Assembly: GCA_938039795.1 (NCBI GenBank)
Contig: CALHWU010000177.1
Span: 1-5,958 of the forward strand
Reading direction: 5' to 3'
DNA: 5,958 nucleotides
Source: an uncultured Muribaculaceae bacterium
GTDB lineage: Bacteria > Bacteroidota > Bacteroidia > Bacteroidales > Muribaculaceae
Position 1 is the stretch's first letter. Every line of letters starts with the position of its first letter. The notes under the pieces are model-generated. The model had not been told where the DNA came from. It saw only the letters and a program-made list of their open reading frames with translations, and made no database searches. A program made the position numbers and the translations under genes. This document shows, one piece after another, positions 1 through 5,197 of the stretch.

Positions 1-16
1 CGCCACCTTTTCAACG

Positions 17-62
17 AGAGCTGCCTTCATGGTCACACCGACCGCGAAGGCAGCTTTTTTTT
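17..62 (+). terminator. Rho-independent terminator of an upstream plus-strand gene
   Basis: A perfect 10-bp inverted repeat (19-28 with 46-55, AGCTGCCTTC / GAAGGCAGCT) is followed by eight T residues at 55-62. The loop itself can pair further (GGTC 31-34 with GACC 40-43), so the hairpin is long and stable. The T tract lies only on the plus-strand side, so it terminates transcription entering from the left. The gene it serves is outside the window. Confidence 0.9.
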
Positions 63-69
63 ATTAGAT

Positions 70-183
70 CGCTCCATGGAGCGGCTGCCTGCGCTGACGC
101 AATGCGGCCGGTCTCGCTCCCTCCGGGGCTCGGCCGAAAAGCTCCGAACCCCGGTTAACGATGCCCGCAGCCTCCGGCGCTCC
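70..183. other. GC-rich intergenic block with several self-complementary segments
   Basis: No gene is supported here. The block starts with a perfect 14-bp palindrome (CGCTCCATGGAGCG, 70-83). It contains a small hairpin TGCG/CGCA (90-101) and a CCGGGG/CCCCGG inverted repeat (123-128 with 149-154). Outer segments can also pair: GGAGCG 78-83 with CGCTCC 178-183, and GCTGC 84-88 with GCAGC 167-171. These pairings are mutually compatible, apart from the competing use of 78-83 in the first palindrome, and would give a branched structure. This could be a structured RNA or a dispersed intergenic repeat, but chance pairing in GC-rich DNA is also possible. Confidence 0.35.
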
Positions 184-192
184 GAGGATGGA

Positions 193-318
193 TTCGGAAT
201 TATCGGAATAATCAGAGTAATCAGAGCTATCGGAGTAATCGGAGCAATCAGAACTATCGGAATTATCGGAATAATCGAAGCGATCGGAGCGATTTGAGGA
301 ATCAGAACTATCAGAGGT
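193..318. repeat. Degenerate 9-bp tandem repeat, 14 units
   Basis: Fourteen consecutive 9-bp units run without a phase break. The consensus is ATC(G/A)GA(A/G)NN. The first six positions are nearly fixed apart from a G/A swap at position 4, while positions 8-9 vary. Some units recur exactly: ATCGGAATA at 202-210 and 265-273, ATCAGAACT at 247-255 and 301-309. Units 1-2 closely match units 8-9, hinting at a 63-bp higher-order duplication. The first unit (193) has T for A, and the unit at 292 (ATTTGAGGA) is the most divergent. Read on the plus strand it gives Ile-(Gly/Arg)-X triplets; on the minus strand, X-Ser-Asp. Neither reading has a credible complete gene, so I treat it as a noncoding minisatellite. 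Confidence 0.85.
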
Positions 319-386
319 TATTCGGGCTATAGTAAGAGCATGTGAAAGATTTTTGAAAGCTTAACTTTTATTTTGTTAGTTTTTTT

Positions 387-394
387 TAATTTTG
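387..394 (+). promoter_or_regulatory. Candidate Bacteroidota -7 promoter element
   Basis: TAATTTTG matches the known Bacteroidota primary-sigma -7 consensus TAnnTTTG. It lies in a very AT-rich stretch (361-410), 25 bp before the preferred start of the beta-propeller lipoprotein at 420. I do not see a well-spaced -33 TTTG: TTTTG at 351-355 is too far and that at 371-375 too close. In a T-rich stretch the match could be chance, so this is a moderate call. Confidence 0.45.
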
Positions 395-419
395 CATTTA
401 AAATAATTACATGCAGACT

Positions 420-1670
420 ATGCGAAAAATCATTATGTCTATGGCAGCCGCTGCTTTGCTGTATGGCTGTACCGGAAAGACGGGTTCCGACGATGGGAGC
501 CTGCCGGCAGTTGATGTGGCAGAAGCTATCGAGAATCCTGTAGCACTTAAGGTGAGCGATCTTGGGTCGAAAATCTCATATATACCGCTGGAGACGAACG
601 ACAGTTCGCTTATAGGCCCGAAATACAGTCTGAGAGCAAAAAACGGCGTGCTGATGGTAATAGAGTCCGATACACGCGACTGCTGTATGACATTCAGCTT
701 GGCCGATGGCTCGTTCATGGCATCGGTGGGTCATCCTGGACAGGATCCTGATGCATGGTCGACACCCATGCCGGAGGTGAGCGTGGACAATGATCTCTAC
801 TTCTACCGATATTCGCCCGACGGACCGATGGCACAGAAATATTCGGTTGACGGCAAATATCTCGGAAAGATATATCCGGGAGCGATCAGTTGCTGGGCGG
901 GTAACAGCGTGATCAATGACACGACAGTGGTGACGATAGAATCGGTGATAAGTCCGGAGGATGTACTGGGACTGAAGTTTATAAAGTGTGGTATCAATTC
1001 GCCTGCGGATACAACTGTCATTCTGCCGCTTCCCGGACCATTGACTTATCGGTCGTGGGATATGGTGACAATCAAGCGTACCAAAGGCATTTTCTCCGGT
1101 AGTCAGGTGAATTTTGTGAAGTATGAATCAGCCGACGGCATAGTTTATACGCCTGATGATGGCAGCCGGGAGTTGTGGCTGACAGGCAGTGAGGCGCGGT
1201 TCAAGCCTGTGTTTGTCGATACGCTCTATGCTGTCACGTCAGATACGATGACGCCGGCATATACGTTCAATACCGGTGCTAACGGTGTCGATTACCGCAC
1301 TATGAACTCAAAGGGGATAAAACCGAACACTCTTATACTCTGCGATGTGCTTGAAACACCCGACAAGATAGTGTTCGCCGCCAGCAAAGGCTGGATGGGC
1401 GATGACTCCCATGAGCCGTTCGTAGGATTCTATGACAAATTGACGGGCAAAACTGTTGCAACAGAGGCAGAGAAAGGGTTTATAGACGATCTCGAGGGCT
1501 TCATGCCGTTCAATCCCGTCGTGACCACTCCCAATGGCGATCTTATCGGCATAATAACAGTAGAGGACATCTCCCGCTGGACGGAGGAGCATTCCGATGC
1601 GAAGCTGCCCGCCTCGTTGCAGAATCTTCCGGATGACGCCAATCCGGTGGTAGTGGTGGTGAGCAAATAA
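420..1670 (+). CDS. 6-bladed beta-propeller family lipoprotein (BF3164/DUF4934-like)
   Basis: This is a predicted exported lipoprotein of 416 residues from the ATG at 420. An in-frame ATG at 411 would add three residues, but the later start gives the typical lipoprotein opening MRKIIM, a hydrophobic stretch and a Cys at residue 17 (LLYGC). After it comes the hallmark segment of the Bacteroidota 6-bladed beta-propeller lipoproteins: an acidic, variable stretch, then LKVSDLGSKISYIPLET and SLIG. A later GSFMASVGHPGQDP segment corresponds to the family's usual 'G-x-F-x-x-x-I-G-x-x-G-x-G-P' blade motif. Repeated short beta-rich segments fill the remainder, and the length is typical. The molecular function of these proteins is not established; they are often near surface or export systems. 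The gene is monocistronic here, with its own terminator, and converges on the thiol-redox cassette. The family call is confident, the role is unknown. Confidence 0.85.
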   Translation: MRKIIMSMAAAALLYGCTGKTGSDDGSLPAVDVAEAIENPVALKVSDLGSKISYIPLETNDSSLIGPKYSLRAKNGVLMVIESDTRDCCMTFSLADGSFMASVGHPGQDPDAWSTPMPEVSVDNDLYFYRYSPDGPMAQKYSVDGKYLGKIYPGAISCWAGNSVINDTTVVTIESVISPEDVLGLKFIKCGINSPADTTVILPLPGPLTYRSWDMVTIKRTKGIFSGSQVNFVKYESADGIVYTPDDGSRELWLTGSEARFKPVFVDTLYAVTSDTMTPAYTFNTGANGVDYRTMNSKGIKPNTLILCDVLETPDKIVFAASKGWMGDDSHEPFVGFYDKLTGKTVATEAEKGFIDDLEGFMPFNPVVTTPNGDLIGIITVEDISRWTEEHSDAKLPASLQNLPDDANPVVVVVSK

Positions 1671-1701
1671 TAGAAACTTTTACATCCGGACATCAAACAG
1701 G

Positions 1702-1733
1702 GCGTTGTGTCAGAATCTTGACACAACGCTTTT
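1702..1733 (+). terminator. Hairpin terminator between convergent genes
   Basis: A perfect 11-bp stem (GCGTTGTGTCA 1702-1712, TGACACAACGC 1719-1729) with a 6-nt loop is followed by TTTT (1730-1733) and ATT. It sits 31 bp after the stop of the beta-propeller lipoprotein gene and should end its transcript. On the minus strand the same stem begins just after the stop of the small ORF at 1735, but there it is followed by CCCTGTTTG rather than a proper T tract. Minus-strand termination would therefore be weaker, or the hairpin may serve as an mRNA 3' end. Confidence 0.85.
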
Positions 1734-1734
1734 A

Positions 1735-1917
1735 TTATGGTTGATGGGGAGAGGGCGGTGGAGGGGTAGAGGCAACGGGCTGCCTGATGATGGTGTGAAG
1801 GCGTGCGGGAGTGAGAACCGTACGGCCTTTGCAGAAGCGAAGACGGTTGAGCTCAATGGCCGACAGCTGCACGGCTGAGGTGAATTGCGGATGCGGGAGC
1901 TGCTTAGGAGTTTTCAT
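1735..1917 (-). CDS. Small 60-residue protein, possible peptide precursor
   Basis: I do not recognise a family. The ATG at 1917 lies inside the 3' end of the VKOR gene (14-bp overlap), suggesting translational coupling. The TAA stop (1735-1737) directly abuts the intergenic hairpin, so the ORF exactly fills the space left by its neighbours. The protein opens MKTPKQLPHPQF, then has a helix-like SAVQLSAIELNRLRF segment, one Cys (residue 29), a TVLTPARL stretch and a proline-rich tail (TPPPPSPHQP). Third positions are largely G or C, as in neighbouring genes (for example CTC, CTG, GGC, CGC, ACC). The leader-like 'LSxxELNxL' segment loosely recalls Bacteroidota natural-product precursor leaders, which typically carry an (E/K)LxxL helix before a GG site, but no GG cleavage site is present. 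A chance ORF remains possible. An in-frame ATG further upstream at 1959 is less likely because of the deeper overlap. Confidence 0.55.
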   Translation of the reverse strand: MKTPKQLPHPQFTSAVQLSAIELNRLRFCKGRTVLTPARLHTIIRQPVASTPPPPSPHQP

Positions 1918-2932
1918 TGTCGTCGGCGGGTGTGTTGTCAAATTTCGGAAGAATCGCATTGAGGCCGAGAAGCACGGCTCCGTAGGAGGCGATCAGCACC
2001 AGCAGCTCGATGCGCAGCGGGAACAGCCCATGGAACCATCCGCCGCCGAGATAGGCGAAGAAAAGCAGCCACAGTGTCAGCTGCACGCTCAGGCATAGCG
2101 TGCACCAATGACGGGCCCGATATTTCTGATACCAGACACTCCAGAAACTGAACGGCAGGCAGCAGACGTTGCACAGGGCAAGATAGCCGATCCACTGCGG
2201 AAATACGAGCAGAGTCATGAGGCTTACGGAGAAGTAGGCGAAGCCGACTTCGCTCCAGCCGAAAAGCCCGAAGAACTTGGCGGCGGACGTGGCCAGAACA
2301 CTGTCGCATCCGCCATTCTGAATTACGCCGCATACTTTGTCGGCAGCCGGATTGTGGATATTGAGCGATTTCTGAACGAGCAGATAACTTATGTATAGTC
2401 CGCCAAGATCAAGAAGCGTCAGTATTACGGTCGAGGCATGCGCATAGATGCGGTTGCCGATGAAGAGATACAGGAAAAGAAACGCTGCAGCGATCCACAG
2501 ACATACCCGCTTGGCTTTTGTCGCGATCTCTAAAGCATGATGGCGCCCGTAGGAGGGCTCGCAGGCTTCAGGGAATGGATACGCCAGCAGGAGATTACCG
2601 TCGAAGGCCCGGAGAAAATCATCAAGCGGAGCGGACTCTTTAATGCCCTGCGACATATAGCCTATGGAGTCGGCATCTACTGACGTCACGATGACAAAAC
2701 CGGCCGATGTGCTTGCAATGAACGGCGGCGTGGCGCGGCATATCTCGGTCTTGTCGGCAATACGCATGCCTTGAGACTCGATGCCGTATTCCTGCATGAG
2801 TTTAGTCAGGCCGAACAGGGTCGGAAACGACAACTGACGAAACCGGCGGTCGGAGTAGGGTGCGGTATGCCTTACTCCAAGTTCCTGCAGGAGATCGGAG
2901 AATATCGTGGTATCCGTAGCTGTGCTGCTCAT
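1904..2932 (-). CDS. VKOR-family membrane thiol oxidoreductase with N-terminal C39-peptidase-like domain
   Basis: A 342-residue inner-membrane protein. Residues about 8-125 resemble the C39 peptidase fold seen in Bacteroidota proteins (LGVRHT near 18, LFGLTKLMQEYGIES 39-53, AGFVIV 77-82). The peptidase looks inactive: there is no Cys in the first 64 residues where the nucleophile belongs, and the position of the catalytic His (normally GHF) reads AGF. From about 142 there are five to six hydrophobic spans (roughly 142-163, 167-187, 226-244, 247-268, 281-297, 306-327). The VKOR redox cysteines are present: a loop pair C201/C209 spaced C-x7-C before DSVL, and the CxxC centre C277-T-L-C280. VKOR enzymes take electrons from a thioredoxin-like partner and pass them to quinone, driving disulfide formation. 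That fits the thioredoxin gene 36 bp upstream. Extra cysteines C254, C257 and C258 lie in a membrane span. Family assignment is strong; the actual substrate is unknown. Confidence 0.88.
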   Translation of the reverse strand: MSSTATDTTIFSDLLQELGVRHTAPYSDRRFRQLSFPTLFGLTKLMQEYGIESQGMRIADKTEICRATPPFIASTSAGFVIVTSVDADSIGYMSQGIKESAPLDDFLRAFDGNLLLAYPFPEACEPSYGRHHALEIATKAKRVCLWIAAAFLFLYLFIGNRIYAHASTVILTLLDLGGLYISYLLVQKSLNIHNPAADKVCGVIQNGGCDSVLATSAAKFFGLFGWSEVGFAYFSVSLMTLLVFPQWIGYLALCNVCCLPFSFWSVWYQKYRARHWCTLCLSVQLTLWLLFFAYLGGGWFHGLFPLRIELLVLIASYGAVLLGLNAILPKFDNTPADDNENS

Positions 2933-2968
2933 TGGCCGGGGATAATTAGAGGGTGTTGAATACAGCGA

Positions 2969-3265
2969 TCAGGAGAGTGCGCTTTCTACGGCGGCCAGCA
3001 AGGCTTCGCCCTCTATCTCTCCGTTATGTCGCCACCGTTCTTCCCCGTCGGCATAGACTATAAAAGCAGGTATTGACTTTACGACGACCTCTTCAGCTGT
3101 CTCTGAATTCTTATCTATGTCGAGTTGCACAACTTTGGCGCGCGTGTCGAGCAGTTCGCTCACCTGTTGCATGATCGGGGCCATGTGCTTGCAGTGGGGG
3201 CACCATGTTGCGAAAAATTCAACAAGTACCACCGGGGCTGAAGCTGTCATCTGGGAGTAATTCAT
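2969..3265 (-). CDS. Small thioredoxin-fold protein with CPHC active site
   Basis: A 98-residue single-domain thioredoxin. It has the family pattern VVLVEFFATWCPHC (12-25) with redox Cys 22 and 25, an LDID segment (48-51) where thioredoxins have VDVD, and the cis-proline in SIPAFIVY (P66). The dipeptide between the cysteines is Pro-His, as in DsbA, rather than the Gly-Pro of TrxA. In DsbA this dipeptide is known to favour an oxidising protein. The reading frame is open upstream to 3427, but that extension crosses the terminator at 3377-3415 and the candidate promoter, so I take the ATG at 3265. From that start there is no signal peptide, so a cytosolic location is expected. It lies just upstream of the VKOR gene and is its likely redox partner. 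The gene's role in general redox versus a dedicated pathway is unresolved. Confidence 0.88.
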   Translation of the reverse strand: MNYSQMTASAPVVLVEFFATWCPHCKHMAPIMQQVSELLDTRAKVVQLDIDKNSETAEEVVVKSIPAFIVYADGEERWRHNGEIEGEALLAAVESALS

Positions 3266-3289
3266 AGTCGTATATGTGTGTTTTATTTG

Positions 3290-3324
3290 AAAAGCTAACA
3301 ATATAACAAGAATTTCAGACAAAA
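3290..3324 (-). promoter_or_regulatory. Candidate promoter of the thioredoxin-VKOR-peptide unit
   Basis: On the minus strand TAGCTTTT (3297-3290) matches seven of eight positions of the Bacteroidota -7 consensus TAnnTTTG. TTTTG (3324-3320) lies 22 bp upstream, close to the expected -33 spacing. The element ends 24 bp before the thioredoxin ATG at 3265, in an AT-rich gap downstream of the terminator of the preceding unit. The position is right, but the match is imperfect. Confidence 0.5.
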
Positions 3325-3376
3325 GTTGAGAATCTTTGGCATGGCTCACATAAGAAGACGTGAAACTCCGGGATAT

Positions 3377-3415
3377 AAAAAGCGGTGCGGGAGTCATACG
3401 ATAGAACCCCGCACC
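3377..3415 (-). terminator. Rho-independent terminator after the acetyltransferase gene
   Basis: On the minus strand GGTGCGGG (3415-3408) pairs with CCCGCACC (3391-3384), an 8-bp GC-rich stem with a 16-nt loop. It is followed by GC and then TTTTT (3381-3377) and TATA. It sits 34 bp downstream of the acetyltransferase stop and separates the glyQS-lemA-FKBP-acetyltransferase unit from the thioredoxin unit. Confidence 0.85.
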
Positions 3416-3449
3416 CCTATGAATCAATAAGGTGGAACTGTGTGTAAGA

Positions 3450-4013
3450 TTATATCTGCCGTATGACCTTGGCCGGATTCCCTCCGACCACAGTGAAGGG
3501 GGCTACGTCTTTAGTGACGACCGCTCCTGCTCCTATCACCGAATCGTGACCTATGGTGACGCCCGGGAGGATAGTGACGCATCCGCCGATCCATACGTTG
3601 TCGGCTATGGTCACCGGTTCGGCCCATTCGTCGCCCGTGTTGCGCGACGGGGCATCGAGCGGATGGCAGGCCGTGAATATGCTTACGTTGGGGCCGATGA
3701 AGACATGGTTGCCGATAGTCACGGGCGCTTCATCCAGCACGGTCATGCCAAAGTTGATATATGTGTCATGACCGATCGTAATGTTGCAGCCCCAGTCGCA
3801 GCGAAACGGCTGATTGATCTGGACTCTCTCGCCACAGGCTCCGAGAAAGCCGTGGAGCAGAGCCATGCGGCCGTCGACGTCGTCGGGCGACATGTCGTTG
3901 AACTTCCTGATGACAAGCTGCGCCTGGCGTAGTCCCTGCTGAAATTCGGGCATTGCAGCGCGGTAGCGTTCGCCCGAAATCATCTTCTGCCACTCGCTGT
4001 GGAAGTCGGTCAT
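3450..4013 (-). CDS. Sugar O-acetyltransferase, maltose/galactoside acetyltransferase (LacA/Maa) type
   Basis: A 187-residue cytosolic enzyme that, by family, transfers acetyl from acetyl-CoA to a hydroxyl of a sugar or related acceptor; the acceptor cannot be told from sequence. The N-terminal part (about 9-60) is the small helical Mac domain (KMISGERYRA). From about 70 onward it has left-handed beta-helix hexapeptide repeats (NITIGHDTYINFG, VTIGNHVFIGPNV, VTIADNVWIGG, VTIGHDSVIGAGAVV). The catalytic His is H117 in FTACHPLD, and the C-terminal GGNPAKVIR motif is intact. Length matches the family (about 180-190). I chose the ATG at 4013 because the Mac domain starts there and it overlaps the FKBP stop as ATGA, a typical translational-coupling junction. 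An in-frame start at 4172 would only add residues that shadow the FKBP gene. Confidence 0.93.
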   Translation of the reverse strand: MTDFHSEWQKMISGERYRAAMPEFQQGLRQAQLVIRKFNDMSPDDVDGRMALLHGFLGACGERVQINQPFRCDWGCNITIGHDTYINFGMTVLDEAPVTIGNHVFIGPNVSIFTACHPLDAPSRNTGDEWAEPVTIADNVWIGGCVTILPGVTIGHDSVIGAGAVVTKDVAPFTVVGGNPAKVIRQI

Positions 4014-4561
4014 GGCTGCTGCAGGCTGTAAATGTCTGTAAGCTTGATGTCGAAGACCAATACCGAATAGGGAAGGATGATACCGGTAGACTGCACTCCG
4101 TAGCCCTGATCGGAGGGGATGACCACGCGGCAGCTGTCGCCGACACGCATGTCGGTGAGAGCAATCTGCCATCCGGCGATGGTCTCTGACGGTTTGAACC
4201 GGTAGATGCTGTCGCCGTAGGCTGTCTGTGTGAATGAGGAGTCAAATGGCTCTCCATTGTAGAGCCGTCCTATGTATTTAGCATCGACTGTGCTGGTGAT
4301 GAGCGGCGAGAGATTCCCTTCGGTCTTCCGGCGGTCGTTGAAGTAGTGTATGAGCACTCCGGATGACGGATACCATGAGGGGGCGAGACGTGAGTAGAAG
4401 GGTGTGCCGTCCGGATTGGTCAGCGAAGTCTGCTGCTGATACCAGGCATTGTTGGCCTCTCTCCATTCTTCGTACTCATCCCACGAGCTCTCGTTGTTGC
4501 ACGCTACGAATCCTGTCGCTGCTGCAATGGCAAGCATCAATGTTAATAAAGATCTTCTCAT
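4010..4561 (-). CDS. FKBP-type peptidyl-prolyl cis-trans isomerase lipoprotein
   Basis: A 183-residue exported lipoprotein with signal MRRSLLTLMLAIAAATGFVAC (Cys 21). A linker of about 60 residues rich in Trp, Tyr and acidic residues (27-87) comes first, then an FKBP domain (about 90-178). Binding-pocket residues line up with FKBP12: Y96 (VDAKYIG), F106-D107 (PFDSS), I128 and W131 (ETIAGWQIAL), Y154 in GYG, and F170 (VLVFDIKL). The domain should therefore be active as a prolyl isomerase helping fold proteins outside the cytoplasm; its clients are unknown. It starts 4 bp after the lemA stop and its stop overlaps the acetyltransferase start, so all three are likely translated from one mRNA. It is shorter than two-domain FkpA-type enzymes and lacks their dimerisation region. 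Confidence 0.92.
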   Translation of the reverse strand: MRRSLLTLMLAIAAATGFVACNNESSWDEYEEWREANNAWYQQQTSLTNPDGTPFYSRLAPSWYPSSGVLIHYFNDRRKTEGNLSPLITSTVDAKYIGRLYNGEPFDSSFTQTAYGDSIYRFKPSETIAGWQIALTDMRVGDSCRVVIPSDQGYGVQSTGIILPYSVLVFDIKLTDIYSLQQP

Positions 4562-4565
4562 CTGG

Positions 4566-5150
4566 TCAGAATTCTACTTTGGGAGCTGTCTGGGCCGCAT
4601 CATCGGCCTGGAACTGAGGTTTCGGGCTGAAACCGAACCATCCGGCGTAGATGACGGTGGGAAACTTCTTTATCGCTGTATTGTAGGAAGCGACAGCCTG
4701 AGTGTAACGTCCGCGTGCGGTGGCCACGCGGTTTTCCGTACCTTCAAGCTGTACCTGCAGGTCGCGGAAATTCTCGTTGGCTTTCAGGTCGGGATATGCC
4801 TCACTGACGGCGAGCAGCGATTTGAGTGCCTGGGTGAGCTCTCCCTGCGCTTTCTGGAACTTGGCGAGGGTGGCCTCGTCGAGGTTTTCGGCCGAGATAT
4901 TGATCGATGTGGCTTTGGCGCGGGCCTCGGTCACTTTCTCGAGCGTTGCGCTCTCGTGGGTGGCATAACCTTTGACGGTGCTGACAAGGTTGGGAATGAG
5001 GTCGGCACGGCGCTGGTACTGGTTCTGCACCTCGGCCCATGACTGGTCGACAGCCTGCTGCTGCTCGACGAGCGAATTATAGTTGCACGACGAGAATGCC
5101 GGCACCATCATAAGGGCTGCTATGGCAGCTATGATACGGGTCTTGATCAT
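4566..5150 (-). CDS. lemA: LemA-family lipoprotein
   Basis: A 194-residue membrane-anchored protein with the LemA core: YNSLV just after the anchor, QSWAEVQNQYQRRADLIPNL (36-55), then VKGYATHE and the long helical VTEARAKA region, ending in the typical NTAIKKFPTVIYAGWFGF and APKVEF. The N-terminus (MIKTRIIAAIAALMMVPAFSSC) is a lipoprotein signal with Cys 22, rather than the plain N-terminal membrane helix of many LemA proteins. I chose the ATG at 5150 over 5201 because the signal begins there and the longer form would overlap the glyQS stop. LemA proteins form long helical bundles at the membrane; their biochemical function is not established. Many are encoded beside TPM-domain proteins, but none is present here. 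The gene lies 47 bp after glyQS and 4 bp before the FKBP gene. Confidence 0.93.
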   Translation of the reverse strand: MIKTRIIAAIAALMMVPAFSSCNYNSLVEQQQAVDQSWAEVQNQYQRRADLIPNLVSTVKGYATHESATLEKVTEARAKATSINISAENLDEATLAKFQKAQGELTQALKSLLAVSEAYPDLKANENFRDLQVQLEGTENRVATARGRYTQAVASYNTAIKKFPTVIYAGWFGFSPKPQFQADDAAQTAPKVEF

Positions 5151-5197
5151 GTGAAATCGTGTTTTGGTGAATGTTTGATGACCTGCAGCCGCGGCGC

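Noticed and set aside
76..297. Plus-strand ORF of 73 residues ending in Ile-Gly/Arg repeats
   Set aside because: Its start sits within a palindrome, its second half is just the 9-bp repeat translated, and it has no family likeness. The apparent coding potential follows from repeat period 9 being a multiple of three.
193..318. CRISPR array or replication iterons
   Set aside because: Units are 9 bp with no spacers, far shorter than CRISPR repeats and shorter than usual iterons, and no cas or rep gene is nearby.
61..360. Minus-strand open frame giving X-Ser-Asp repeats
   Set aside because: I found no ATG in this frame and no plausible start region; the open frame comes from GC-rich sequence plus the in-register repeat.
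1811..2398. Plus-strand ORFs opposite the VKOR gene
   Set aside because: They have charged, low-pattern translations antisense to clear membrane segments and VKOR cysteine motifs on the other strand.
3266..3427. N-terminal extension of the thioredoxin to the ATG at 3427
   Set aside because: It would run through the terminator at 3377-3415 and the candidate promoter, and the extra residues match neither a thioredoxin nor a normal signal peptide.
3432..3932. Plus-strand 166-residue ORF
   Set aside because: It lies almost entirely antisense to the well-supported acetyltransferase gene and shows no recognisable motif.
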